A stretch of DNA of 64,000 nucleotides. Source: Streptomyces collinus. GTDB lineage: Bacteria; Actinomycetota; Actinomycetes; Streptomycetales; Streptomycetaceae. Location of the stretch: the NCBI RefSeq assembly GCF_031348265.1, contig NZ_CP133771.1, positions 5,270,001-5,334,000 on the forward strand. Reading direction: 5' to 3'. The translations under genes and the position numbers were made by a program. This document shows, piece after piece, positions 53,494 through 62,063 of this stretch. Position 1 is the first letter of the stretch. Each line of letters opens with the position of its first letter. The notes below the pieces were generated by a model. That model saw only the letters and a list, made by a program, of their open reading frames with translations, ran no database searches and was not told where the DNA came from.

Positions 53494-55620
53494 ATGGCTA
53501 CCACTTCACTTGACCTGGCCAAGGTCCGCAACATCGGGATCATGGCCCACATCGACGCGGGCAAGACGACCACCACCGAGCGGATCCTGTTCTACACCGG
53601 TGTGTCTTACAAGATCGGTGAGGTCCACGACGGCGCTGCCACGATGGACTGGATGGAGCAGGAGCAGGAGCGTGGCATCACGATCACGTCTGCTGCGACC
53701 ACCTGTCACTGGCCGCTCGAGGACAACGACTACACCATCAACATCATCGACACCCCGGGTCACGTCGACTTCACCGTCGAGGTGGAGCGCTCCCTGCGTG
53801 TGCTCGACGGTGCCGTGACGGTGTTCGACGGTGTCGCCGGTGTCGAGCCGCAGTCCGAGACGGTGTGGCGTCAGGCCGACCGTTACGGCGTGCCCCGCAT
53901 CTGCTTCGTGAACAAGCTGGACCGCACCGGCGCCGAGTTCCACCGCTGCGTGGACATGATCTCGGACCGCTTGGGCGCCCAGCCGCTGGTCATGCAGCTG
54001 CCGATCGGTGCCGAGGCGGACTTCAAGGGCGTCATCGACCTCGTGACGATGAAGGCCCTGGTCTGGTCGGCCGAGGCGACCAAGGGCGAGATGTACGACA
54101 CCGTCGACATCCCGGACACCCACGCCGAGGCTGCCGAGGAGTACCGCGGCAAGCTGCTCGAGGCCGTCGCCGAGAACGACGAAGAGCTGATGGAGCTGTA
54201 CCTGGAGGGCACCGAGCCCACCGTGGAGCAGCTCTACGCCGCGATCCGTCGTATCACCATCGCGTCCGGCAAGAGCGGCGGCACCACCGTCACTCCCGTG
54301 TTCTGCGGCACCGCGTTCAAGAACAAGGGCGTTCAGCCCCTGCTCGACGCGGTCGTGCGCTACCTGCCCACCCCGCTCGACGTCGAGGCCATCGAGGGCC
54401 ACGACGTCAAGGACCCGGAGCAGGTCATCGCGCGCAAGCCGTCGGAGGACGAGCCCCTCGCCGCGCTCGCGTTCAAGATCATGAGCGACCCGCACCTCGG
54501 CAAGCTCACCTTCGTCCGGGTCTACTCGGGCCGCCTGGAGTCCGGCACCGCCGTGCTGAACTCCGTCAAGGGCAAGAAGGAGCGCATCGGCAAGATCTAC
54601 CGCATGCACGCGAACAAGCGTGAGGAGATCGACTCGGTGGGCGCCGGCGACATCGTCGCCGTCATGGGCCTGAAGCAGACCACCACCGGTGAGACGCTGT
54701 CCGACGACAAGAACCCGGTGATCCTGGAGTCCATGGACTTCCCGGCGCCGGTCATCCAGGTCGCCATTGAGCCCAAGTCCAAGGGCGACCAGGAGAAGCT
54801 GGGTGTCGCCATCCAGCGCCTGGCCGAGGAGGACCCGTCGTTCCAGGTCCACTCGGACGAGGAGACGGGCCAGACCATCATCGGTGGTATGGGCGAGCTG
54901 CACCTTGAGGTGCTGGTCGACCGTATGCGCCGTGAGTTCAAGGTCGAGGCCAACGTCGGCAAGCCGCAGGTCGCCTACCGCGAGACGATCCGCAAGGCCG
55001 TCGAGCGCGTCGACTACACGCACAAGAAGCAGACTGGTGGTACCGGCCAGTTCGCCAAGGTGCAGATCGCGATCGAGCCGATCGAGGGCGGCGACGCCTC
55101 GTACGAGTTCGTGAACAAGGTCACCGGTGGCCGCATCCCGAAGGAGTACATCCCTTCGGTGGACGCCGGTGCGCAGGAGGCCATGCAGTTCGGCATCCTG
55201 GCCGGCTACGAGATGACGGGCGTCCGCGTCACGCTCATCGACGGTGGCTACCACGAGGTCGACTCCTCCGAGCTCGCGTTCAAGATCGCCGGTTCGCAGG
55301 CCTTCAAGGAGGCCGCGCGCAAGGCGTCCCCCGTGCTCCTTGAGCCGATGATGGCCGTCGAGGTCACCACGCCCGAGGACTACATGGGTGAGGTCATCGG
55401 CGACATCAACTCCCGCCGTGGTCAGATCCAGGCCATGGAGGAGCGGGCCGGTGCCCGCGTCGTGAAGGGCCTCGTGCCCCTCTCGGAGATGTTCGGTTAC
55501 GTCGGCGACCTGCGCAGCAAGACGTCCGGCCGTGCGAGCTACTCCATGCAGTTCGACTCCTACGCCGAGGTTCCGCGGAACGTCGCCGAGGAGATCATCG
55601 CGAAGGCCAAGGGCGAGTAA
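53494..55620 (+). CDS. fusA: Elongation factor G
   Basis: A 708-aa translocation GTPase. G1 is MAHIDAGKTTTTE, G2 RGITITSAATT, G3 DTPGHVDFT and G4 NKLDRTGA. Domains II-V follow, with ETGQTIIGGMGELHLEVLVD in domain III and the C-terminal FGYVGDLRSKTSGRASYSMQ. Full length, no truncation. AGAGAAGA precedes ATG 53494. It promotes translocation on the ribosome and, with RRF, ribosome recycling. Confidence 0.97.
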   Translation: MATTSLDLAKVRNIGIMAHIDAGKTTTTERILFYTGVSYKIGEVHDGAATMDWMEQEQERGITITSAATTCHWPLEDNDYTINIIDTPGHVDFTVEVERSLRVLDGAVTVFDGVAGVEPQSETVWRQADRYGVPRICFVNKLDRTGAEFHRCVDMISDRLGAQPLVMQLPIGAEADFKGVIDLVTMKALVWSAEATKGEMYDTVDIPDTHAEAAEEYRGKLLEAVAENDEELMELYLEGTEPTVEQLYAAIRRITIASGKSGGTTVTPVFCGTAFKNKGVQPLLDAVVRYLPTPLDVEAIEGHDVKDPEQVIARKPSEDEPLAALAFKIMSDPHLGKLTFVRVYSGRLESGTAVLNSVKGKKERIGKIYRMHANKREEIDSVGAGDIVAVMGLKQTTTGETLSDDKNPVILESMDFPAPVIQVAIEPKSKGDQEKLGVAIQRLAEEDPSFQVHSDEETGQTIIGGMGELHLEVLVDRMRREFKVEANVGKPQVAYRETIRKAVERVDYTHKKQTGGTGQFAKVQIAIEPIEGGDASYEFVNKVTGGRIPKEYIPSVDAGAQEAMQFGILAGYEMTGVRVTLIDGGYHEVDSSELAFKIAGSQAFKEAARKASPVLLEPMMAVEVTTPEDYMGEVIGDINSRRGQIQAMEERAGARVVKGLVPLSEMFGYVGDLRSKTSGRASYSMQFDSYAEVPRNVAEEIIAKAKGE

Positions 55621-55663
55621 CGCACCGCGTTCATACGCCGTAGGCTTGACTCCGGAGCCTCGT

Positions 55664-55698
55664 GGGGCATTCCGCCGCAACAGCGGAGGGAATGCCCC
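55664..55698 (+). promoter_or_regulatory. Hairpin in the fusA-tuf gap
   Basis: Arms ggggcattcc / ggaatgcccc in the 157-bp gap. It lacks a T run. In S. coelicolor tuf1 also has its own promoter in this gap; a TTGACT at 55645-55650 could be its minus-35, but the minus-10 is unclear. Confidence 0.5.
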
Positions 55699-55777
55699 GG
55701 GGATCCGGGCCATCCAGCAAAGATCACCTGGCGCCGATGAGTAAGGCGTACCAGAACCACTCCACAGGAGGACCCCA

Positions 55778-56971
55778 GTGGCGAAGGCGAAGTTCGAGCG
55801 GACTAAGCCGCACGTCAACATCGGCACCATCGGTCACATCGACCACGGTAAGACGACCCTCACGGCCGCCATTACCAAGGTGCTGCACGACGCGTACCCG
55901 GACCTGAACGAGGCCTCGGCCTTCGACCAGATCGACAAGGCTCCTGAGGAGCGCCAGCGCGGTATCACCATCTCCATCGCGCACGTCGAGTACCAGACCG
56001 AGACGCGTCACTACGCCCACGTCGACTGCCCCGGTCACGCGGACTACATCAAGAACATGATCACGGGTGCGGCGCAGATGGACGGCGCCATCCTCGTGGT
56101 CGCCGCCACCGACGGCCCGATGCCGCAGACCAAGGAGCACGTGCTCCTGGCCCGCCAGGTCGGCGTTCCGTACATCGTCGTCGCCCTGAACAAGGCCGAC
56201 ATGGTGGACGACGAGGAGATCCTGGAGCTCGTCGAGCTCGAGGTCCGTGAGCTCCTCTCCGAGTACGAGTTCCCGGGCGACGACCTGCCGGTCGTCAAGG
56301 TCTCGGCGCTCAAGGCCCTCGAGGGCGACAAGGAGTGGGGCAACTCCGTCCTCGAGCTCATGAAGGCCGTGGACGAGAACATCCCGCAGCCCGAGCGTGA
56401 CGTCGACAAGCCGTTCCTGATGCCGATCGAGGACGTCTTCACGATCACCGGTCGTGGCACCGTCGTCACCGGTCGTATCGAGCGCGGTGTCCTCAAGGTC
56501 AACGAGACCGTTGACATCGTGGGCATCAAGCAGGAGAAGACCACCACCACGGTCACCGGCATCGAGATGTTCCGGAAGCTCCTCGACGAGGGTCAGGCCG
56601 GTGAGAACGTCGGTCTGCTGCTTCGTGGCATCAAGCGCGAGGACGTCGAGCGCGGCCAGGTCATCATCAAGCCGGGCTCGGTCACCCCGCACACCGAGTT
56701 CGAGGCGCAGGCCTACATCCTGTCCAAGGACGAGGGTGGCCGCCACACGCCGTTCTTCAACAACTACCGCCCGCAGTTCTACTTCCGTACGACGGACGTG
56801 ACCGGCGTGGTGACCCTCCCCGAGGGCACCGAGATGGTCATGCCGGGTGACAACACCGAGATGAAGGTGGAGCTCATCCAGCCCGTCGCCATGGAGGAGG
56901 GCCTGAAGTTCGCCATCCGTGAGGGTGGTCGGACCGTGGGCGCCGGCCAGGTCACCAAGATCAACAAGTAA
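55778..56971 (+). CDS. tuf: Elongation factor Tu
   Basis: A 397-aa GTPase delivering aminoacyl-tRNA to the ribosome. The G motifs are IGHIDHGKTTLTAAI, RGITISIAHVEY, DCPGHADYIKN and NKADMVDD. Domains II and III are complete to the final GQVTKINK. The start is GTG 55778 with AGGAGG upstream. It is the tuf1 type, closest to S. coelicolor EF-Tu1. The sequence around the kirromycin and GE2270A sites (for example EGGRHTPFFNNYRPQFYFRT, positions about 307-326) looks like the sensitive form. Confidence 0.97.
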   Translation: MAKAKFERTKPHVNIGTIGHIDHGKTTLTAAITKVLHDAYPDLNEASAFDQIDKAPEERQRGITISIAHVEYQTETRHYAHVDCPGHADYIKNMITGAAQMDGAILVVAATDGPMPQTKEHVLLARQVGVPYIVVALNKADMVDDEEILELVELEVRELLSEYEFPGDDLPVVKVSALKALEGDKEWGNSVLELMKAVDENIPQPERDVDKPFLMPIEDVFTITGRGTVVTGRIERGVLKVNETVDIVGIKQEKTTTTVTGIEMFRKLLDEGQAGENVGLLLRGIKREDVERGQVIIKPGSVTPHTEFEAQAYILSKDEGGRHTPFFNNYRPQFYFRTTDVTGVVTLPEGTEMVMPGDNTEMKVELIQPVAMEEGLKFAIREGGRTVGAGQVTKINK

Positions 56972-57013
56972 GTCTTCGGACTGGCTTGAGGGTCTACTGA
57001 CCTGAGTGGCTCG

Positions 57014-57049
57014 AAGGGGCCCGTACGACTTCGGTCGTGCGGGCCCTTT
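57014..57049 (+). terminator. Strong terminator after tuf with UUCG loop
   Basis: A 16-bp stem (57014-57029 with 57034-57049) capped by a TTCG tetraloop and followed by a short T-rich run. It ends the str operon and also lies just downstream of the convergent membrane-protein gene. Confidence 0.92.
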
Positions 57050-57056
57050 GGCCTTT

Positions 57057-57434
57057 CTACCCGGTCTCGGGCTGCGGCCCGAGGGCCAGGAGAACCAGGA
57101 CCGTCACCCGCACGATGACGCCGCCGAGCAAGGCGGTGAGGAAGCCGTCGACATGGAGGCCGTACTCCATATCGGAGCCGAGCCAGGACACGAGCAGCCA
57201 GACGAGGGTGTCCTGGGCGATGCCGATCACCGCCAGAAGCAGCAGGAGGACCGGGGGAGCCGTCCTTATGTTGTTCGGGTAGCTGTAGATCAGCTGATTC
57301 ACGATGAGAAAGACGGCACCGGTGAGGATCACCTCCCACGGCGGCGAGTCGAGGATCGTGCTGATGCCGGGGAGGAGCACGGTGGCCAGTGTGACCCCGA
57401 GAAAGGTGCCGAGTACGCGACTTCGCTTGTCCAT
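57057..57434 (-). CDS. Phage-holin-family/YvlD-like membrane protein
   Basis: A 125-aa integral membrane protein with four predicted helices. The C-terminal YGLHVDGFLTALLGGVIVRV resembles the conserved GL-x-V-x-GFW-x-A-LLG pattern of YvlD/phage holin family 4 proteins. Small chromosomal members of this family have no proven function in Streptomyces; stress or envelope roles are proposed for B. subtilis YvlD. It is not associated with phage genes here, so a prophage origin is not implied. It ends 8 bases from the tuf terminator. Confidence 0.7.
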   Translation of the reverse strand: MDKRSRVLGTFLGVTLATVLLPGISTILDSPPWEVILTGAVFLIVNQLIYSYPNNIRTAPPVLLLLLAVIGIAQDTLVWLLVSWLGSDMEYGLHVDGFLTALLGGVIVRVTVLVLLALGPQPETG

Positions 57435-57450
57435 GCGGCGAGATCATGAC

Positions 57451-58393
57451 TTAGGGCACGTCTGGGGACAAGATCCCTGCGTGTGTGGGTTCTGGCATCG
57501 CGATCGTGGGACGCGTTCCGTTCAACTGGTCGGAATCCCAGGCCTGTAGCTCGGCCCTGGAGGATCGGCAGTCGTGGCAGCGGCCGGGGGACGGGGCGCG
57601 GAAGGCGCGGTCGCAGCCGTCGCAGGTCTGGCAGGGGTGACGGACGGCCGGCGGTGGTGAGGGCGCCTGAACGGGGGCGGTGGCGGAGGCTGGGCTGTGA
57701 GGCGGTGGGCCAGGAGGGCGGCCGGGCGGTGGAGGGGCTCCGGTGGGAGGTCCGTCGTCAGGGCGTGCAGTACGGCGGCCGGGGAGACGTCGCGCTCCAG
57801 CCAGGCGGCGACGCCCGCTGCGAGGTGGGCGGTGTCGCACGCGGACAGGAGGAGGCGGGGGTCGTCGCGGCGGAGCCGGCTGAGGAGGTCCGTGGCCTGC
57901 TGGAGGAGGGCGGGGGCGGAGCAGGCCGGGCGCGGTACCGCGGGGAGGGGTTTGCCGCCGGGCTGCTTGTCCGCTTCCTCGGAGCGGGGCGCGGGGTGTC
58001 CGTACGGCTGTGGCCCGGCTGGTTGCAGGAGGTCGTGCGGGTGATGATCCGGCCGTCCGGGACGCGCTCGCGGGTGCGGCGCAGGTAGCCGTGGGCCTCC
58101 AGCTCGCGCAGGGCTGCGGCGATGCGGGTCGTGCCCTCCGGGAAACGGGCCGTCAGGGACTTGATGTCGATCCGGGAGCCCGCCGGGAGCGACTGGATGT
58201 GCACCGAGAGCCCGATCGCGAGCAGTGACAGCTCCGGGTGCTGGGCCAGGTGGTTGCCGATCACCGTGAAGCGGGTGGTGTGGCGGGTGTTGTCGTGGAC
58301 CAGGCCGGAGTGAGGGTGCCGCCGGTTCGGGTGCTTCTTTGCGGCAACCCGGGTGGGGGCGTGCGGGGGCACGTTAGGGTTCTGCGTATCCAT
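57451..58393 (-). pseudogene. HTH-domain protein, frame-disrupted
   Basis: Coding similarity to a common Streptomyces HTH protein family runs through three reading frames. Frame 1 (start ATG 58393) has SGLVHDNTRHTTRFTVIGNH and RFPEGTTRIAAALRELEAHG, the winged-helix part, and is good to about 58050. Then another frame reads LQQATDLLSRLRRDDPRLLL and AHLAAGVAAWLERDVSPAAV to about 57680. A third frame gives the C-terminal zinc cluster CQTCDGCDRAFRAPSPGRCHDC. Two frame changes of the same sense are needed to join them. The gene is therefore probably inactive, unless sequencing errors are involved. Its role would be DNA-binding regulation. Confidence 0.62.
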
Positions 58394-58605
58394 CGGGAAG
58401 GTCCTGTCTTCCTCGGTGGTCAGGCCCTCGCACTGGGATTGCCGTCCCGGCGGGGGCCGTCGCATGTCTGCGGTTGTGTCGTGACGTGTTGCGCCGAGCG
58501 TAGGGCAGGCAAGGACCCCCGAATCCAGCCGAGTTGCTGATGTTCACCCGCGAGGGTGAGGCAGCCCTGCGGCTGGGAGGAGGGGTGGGGTTTGGCCGGG
58601 TTCTT

Positions 58606-59058
58606 TCACCCTTGTGGTCCTTGGAGGAGGGCGCCTGTACCGCCGAAGCACGGACTTTCGGGTTCCGGCGCGAGGTCGAGTTCGGCCCAGACGGTCTTGC
58701 GGGGCGGCAGTCCCCGGGTGACGCCCCAGCGGTCGGCGAGTGCGTCGACCAGGAGGAGGCCCAGGCCGGGGCGGGCTGTCGGCAGGCGGTCTGCGCGGGT
58801 GTCCGTCACCTCGATGCGGAGGGTCCTGGCGACGACGTAGAGGAGCAGGCGGAAGTCGCGGCCAGGGGTGCGGCCATGTGTCGCCGCGTTGACCGACAGC
58901 TCCGCGACGACCTGCCGCGCGGGGTCCAGTGGCAGTCCCCAACAGCGCAGCTGTTCGGCGGCGAGGAGGCGGGCCAGGCGGGCGCCGCGTGGGGTGGGGG
59001 ACAGCTGGAGGCTGAAGTTGCGGACGGAGGTGCGGAGTTCGGGGGAGTTCTGCTTCAC
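58606..59058 (-). CDS. ATP-binding protein, HATPase anti-sigma-factor-like
   Basis: A 150-aa protein with a GHKL ATPase domain of the SpoIIAB/RsbW-like type. The N box is seen as VVAELSVNAATHG (normally VSELVTNAVTHG), and the G1/G2 region as RPGLGLLLVDALADRWGV. Such proteins are abundant in Streptomyces and occur with WhiJ-like HTH and DUF397 genes, as here on the opposite side of the spacer. It may be an anti-sigma or anti-regulator kinase. The AEL-SVN variation keeps the key Asn. Confidence 0.85.
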   Translation of the reverse strand: MKQNSPELRTSVRNFSLQLSPTPRGARLARLLAAEQLRCWGLPLDPARQVVAELSVNAATHGRTPGRDFRLLLYVVARTLRIEVTDTRADRLPTARPGLGLLLVDALADRWGVTRGLPPRKTVWAELDLAPEPESPCFGGTGALLQGPQG

Positions 59059-59213
59059 GTCACTCAGCGTCGCTGTCCGCGCTTACCGTGAACAGTGACT
59101 CAGCGGGTGCGTACGGTGACTGTCCGGAGCTTGTCCGGCGTTGTCCGGGCTGTCGGGGCCGGGCGTACGGGTAGGGCGCTGGGCACGGTCGTACGACGGC
59201 GGAAGGGTGCGGG

Positions 59214-60065
59214 ATGACGGCGGTCGAGGCGGACGAGCCGGGTTGGGAGGTGGACCCGGACGACGAGTGGGGCGTCGCGGTCATCGCCACGGTCGGGCGG
59301 CAGCTGAAGCTGCGGCGTGAGGCGGTGGGGATGCGGGCCGCGGAGTTCGGGGCGGCGGTGGGGTACGGCGAGGACATGGTCTACAAGATCGAGGGTGGGA
59401 AGCGGATCCCTCGGCAGGACTATCTGGTCAGGGCCGATGAGGTGCTGGGGGCGGGTGGGCTGGTCGCTGCGGCTTGGGAGGACGTGAAGAGGGTTCGGTA
59501 TCCCAAGAAGGTGCGCGAGCTTGCCAAGTTGGAGGGGCAGGCGGTGGAGATCGGGGTGTATGAGTGCAACAGCGTCCATGGGCTGTTGCAGACGCCGGAG
59601 CATGCGCGGGCCTTGTTCGAGGCGTGGCAGCCGTCCTACTCGCCGGACGACATCGATCGAATGGTGGCCGCTCGTCTGGCCCGGCAGGCGGTATTCGAAC
59701 GCGACCCCGCTCCCTCAGTCCATTTCGTCCTGGAAGAGGCACCGCTACGCCGACAAGTCGGGGGCACAATGGTGTGGCGGCAGCAGCTCGAACGTCTGCT
59801 GGAGGTGGGGCGCTTGAACAACGTCACGCTTCAGGTCATGCCGACGAACAGCGACGCTCATCCAGGGCTGGATGGCCGGATCGAGTTGCTGAAGTTCCCG
59901 GACGGTACGGCAGTGGGTCGCGCGGACGGCCTGTACAACGGCCGACCTGTCTCTGAGCCGAGGCAACTCCGCATCCTGGAGCTGCAATATGGGACCCTCC
60001 GGGCGCAGGCTCTCCCACCCCGGGAGTCGCTGGCCTTTGTCGAGACACTGCTGGGAGAGACATGA
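59214..60065 (+). CDS. WhiJ-like HTH regulator with DUF5753
   Basis: A 283-aa regulator. An N-terminal XRE-type HTH (LKLRREAVGMRAAEFGAAVG, then YGEDMVYKIEGGKRIP) is followed by the DUF5753 domain (YECNSVHGLLQTPEHARALF, VHFVLEEAPLRRQVGGTMVW, NNVTLQVMPTNSDAHPGLDG). WhiJ-type proteins control development and antibiotic genes, with DUF397 partners as antagonists or ligands. ATG 59214 gives a full-length protein; the stop overlaps the DUF397 gene by four bases. The divergent ATP-binding gene completes the triad. Confidence 0.9.
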   Translation: MTAVEADEPGWEVDPDDEWGVAVIATVGRQLKLRREAVGMRAAEFGAAVGYGEDMVYKIEGGKRIPRQDYLVRADEVLGAGGLVAAAWEDVKRVRYPKKVRELAKLEGQAVEIGVYECNSVHGLLQTPEHARALFEAWQPSYSPDDIDRMVAARLARQAVFERDPAPSVHFVLEEAPLRRQVGGTMVWRQQLERLLEVGRLNNVTLQVMPTNSDAHPGLDGRIELLKFPDGTAVGRADGLYNGRPVSEPRQLRILELQYGTLRAQALPPRESLAFVETLLGET

Positions 60066-60244
60066 TCCGCAACGCTGAACTGGCCTGGTTCAAGAGCAGC
60101 TACAGCAGCGGTACCAACGGCGAGTCCTGCGTCGAGATCGCCATAGCCCCCCACGCCGTCCACGTCCGGGACTCCAAGCACACCGAAGGCCCCCGGCTGG
60201 CGATTGCGCCGGAGGCCTGGTCGGAGTTCCTGGCCTCCGTCTAG
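60062..60244 (+). CDS. DUF397 domain protein
   Basis: A 60-aa protein, MIRNAELAWFKSSYSSGTNG then ESCVEIAIAPHAVHVRDSKH, with the DUF397 signature W-x-KSS-x-S and VRDSK. It is the small partner gene of WhiJ-like regulators and is translationally coupled to it (ATGA overlap). It probably modulates the regulator by direct binding. Its stop overlaps an S41-peptidase remnant on the other strand. Confidence 0.93.
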   Translation: MIRNAELAWFKSSYSSGTNGESCVEIAIAPHAVHVRDSKHTEGPRLAIAPEAWSEFLASV

Positions 60245-60610
60245 CCGTCGTTCCGAAGGACGCTCACCGCGCGGTCGAACGCCGAGTCGCGGTTCTTGGC
60301 GAACTCCTCCTTCGTGAACACCGGCTCGGTGATGTGGGGCGGGATGCCGGTGCCGTCGTGGGTCCGGCCCGACCGGTTGAGGAACTCCTCGTTCGGGAGG
60401 ATCGCCGTCATCCCGTTCGGCAGGTTGCGCTGCATGACGTCGGAGAAGACCCCCTGGGTCGGCTGCCCGATACGAAACATGCCGCCCGGGCGGTCGATCA
60501 GGGCCTGCGTGAAGGTCTCACCCGCGCTGACGGTCGTGCCCGAGGTCAGTACGGCGATGGGCCCGGTGTAGCGGGGCCCGTCGGCCGGTACGACCCGGAT
60601 GGGCTCGGGG
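60241..60610 (-). pseudogene. C-terminal remnant of an S41-family peptidase
   Basis: About 120 residues are recognisable: GPRYTGPIAVLTSGTTVSAG with the catalytic Ser region (SAGETF), GQPTQGVFSDVMQRNLPNGM, and PHITEPVFTKEEFAKNRDSA. This is the end of the tail-specific protease domain. The N-terminal half is missing: upstream of about 60610 the sequence switches to unrelated plus-strand coding remnants, so the gene was truncated by rearrangement. The open frame extends to 60708 but that part is not homologous. Confidence 0.75.
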
Positions 60611-60639
60611 CGGGTGTGCCGGCCACGGACATGGCATGT

Positions 60640-60870
60640 CCTGGATCTGGACAAGGATCCGACGCCGGTGATCCGCAGCGGGTGCGCACACTCGCGAAGC
60701 ACCTGCACGACTTCGCCGACGACGTCTCCGACGCGCTTCGTCTGGTCAAGGGGATGGCGGGGAAGGGCACGCTTCTTGAGTGGGCGGGCAAGTCGGCGGA
60801 TGTCTTCAAGGGGACTTCGCGGATGTCCCGAAGAACCCGCATGAGCTCACCATCCGGGCGCTGGGTGACG
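60640..60870 (+). pseudogene. Remnant of a polymorphic-toxin N-terminal (putative T7SS signal) domain
   Basis: Fragments in three frames read in order LDLDKDPTPV, GDPQRVRTLAKHLHDFADDV then SDALRLVKGMAGKGTLLEWA, and DFADVPKNPHELTIRALGDG. Together they resemble the WXG-like N-terminal region of large Streptomyces toxins (pattern LGLDEDPTPGDPxRVR, then WAGKSADVFK, then VPKN). Two frame changes and loss of the toxin body leave it inactive. It lies directly before an immunity-type gene. Confidence 0.6.
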
Positions 60871-60878
60871 GAGGTGTT

Positions 60879-61415
60879 GTGACCGCACGCGACGAACTCC
60901 TGCGCAACGTGCCGCCGCCCGACGGCGTCGAGATCCACGTCGACTGGGCCGGAATCGAGGAGGCCTTGGGCGTAGCACTGCCGGACGACTACAAGTGGCT
61001 CGTCGAGCGGTACGGGCCGGGATCCTTCGACGACTTCCTGCACATCTTCCAGCCGGAATCCCCGTTCGCCATGACCCGTCTCCTGGAGTCCTCGGAGCGG
61101 GCCGCGGAGATCCTGGAGCAGGCGCGGGAGAGGGGCGGGAGCATCCCGTACGAGACCGACGAGCTGTTGGCCGTCGGGGCCACGGACAATGGCGACACGA
61201 TCTACTGGGTGACCCGTCCGGAGGATGAGCCGAATTCCTGGACGATCACGGCCAACGGTGCGCGCACCATGAAGTGGCCGCACTTCGAAGGCGGGATCGT
61301 CGCCTTCCTGCTTGCGGTGATGTCCGGTGCACATCACGTGGACGTCTTTCCGCAGGTCTTCCCCCGAGAGCCCGTGTTCTCTCCCTACCCTGCTCCGGAT
61401 CCGCGCCGCCGCTGA
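60879..61415 (+). CDS. SMI1/KNR4 family (immunity-type) protein
   Basis: A 178-aa protein with the SMI1/KNR4 fold pattern: VDWAGIEEALGVALPDDYKW, LVERYGPGSFDDFLHIFQPE, then TDNGDTIYWVTRPEDEPNSW and an aromatic C-terminal region. In bacteria these proteins are often immunity factors against contact-dependent or T7SS toxins, and the toxin remnant just upstream supports that role here. GTG 60879 is used: GGAGG lies six bases before it and the frame upstream belongs to the toxin remnant. It seems intact although its toxin is gone. Confidence 0.82.
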   Translation: MTARDELLRNVPPPDGVEIHVDWAGIEEALGVALPDDYKWLVERYGPGSFDDFLHIFQPESPFAMTRLLESSERAAEILEQARERGGSIPYETDELLAVGATDNGDTIYWVTRPEDEPNSWTITANGARTMKWPHFEGGIVAFLLAVMSGAHHVDVFPQVFPREPVFSPYPAPDPRRR

Positions 61416-61627
61416 TCACCGGAGAGTGGCCCTGCCACGTAGATGCCGTGTCCGCAGGTGGTGCACTTGACCTCGGCGTAACCGGTGGGACTGTCGCGAC
61501 GCCTCATGTCCCGGACGGCGAGATCGCGCGCACCGCAGTTGGGGCAGGCTGCGTCCGTGATCTGCACCTCTTCGCGCAGTACCTTCCTGCCCAGCGTGGA
61601 CCATGCGTCTCTGTGAGGTACGACCAT
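61385..61627 (-). CDS. Small zinc-ribbon protein, unknown
   Basis: An 80-aa protein from ATG 61627. It contains two CxxC pairs, CPNCGARDLAVRD and KCTTCGHGIYV, spaced as in a zinc ribbon. No enzyme domain is present. It overlaps the end of the convergent SMI1-like gene by 31 bp. The start is uncertain because the frame is open further upstream, but that part is not zinc-ribbon-like. The function is unknown; nucleic acid or protein binding is likely for the fold. Confidence 0.6.
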   Translation of the reverse strand: MVVPHRDAWSTLGRKVLREEVQITDAACPNCGARDLAVRDMRRRDSPTGYAEVKCTTCGHGIYVAGPLSGDQRRRGSGAG

Positions 61628-62063
61628 GAGTACTCCGGCCCCGGTTTGACCTGCGTCACCCTCGGGGTATTCTCCTCGGCTCGATTGGCGTCGCCCATGC
61701 CCCGTATGGCAGACTGTCCGAGTTGCTCGGTCGAGTGTTGATGCTGCGCGCCTCCCGCCGGGAGGACCGGAAGCGAGTCCCACAGTACTCGTCGCCCTAA
61801 CTGCCACCACGGCAGCGCTGGGGCGGACGTACGGGAATCTTCCGGGAAGTGTCAGCGCGGCACCGACCAGGCACCCGGTGGGCCTTCGCTCCCGGCCTGC
61901 GGTTCCGGAAGGGCCGTGCGCATTCCAGCAGGGATGTTCGAACAAGGGACATCTGTGTCAGCGGGAGAGCGACACGCCCGACCGCGTGGGTCGGAGGAAC
62001 GAAGGCAGCAGAAGGAATCCACCGGGTTCCAGAGCGTTAGAGAGACAGGACTACTGAGTAGCC
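61628..62063. other. Leader and promoter region of the S10 operon
   Basis: About 435 bp with no gene. It should contain the rpsJ promoter; I could not pick convincing hexamers. The 3' part holds the hairpin element shared with rpsL and a purine-rich stretch before the start. Confidence 0.55.
61971..61994 (+). promoter_or_regulatory. Leader hairpin element shared with rpsL (copy 2)
   Basis: The 24-nt sequence gacacgcccgaccgcgt plus gggtcgg matches the rpsL copy at 23 of 24 positions and folds into the same ccgacc / ggtcgg stem. It lies about 70 bp before the rpsJ ATG. Confidence 0.6.

Noticed and set aside
53506..55830. Open frame antisense to fusA
   Set aside because: Shadow of the elongation factor G gene; no start signal or motifs.
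57057..57434. Holin as evidence of a prophage
   Set aside because: It is a YvlD-like chromosomal membrane protein; no other phage genes lie nearby.
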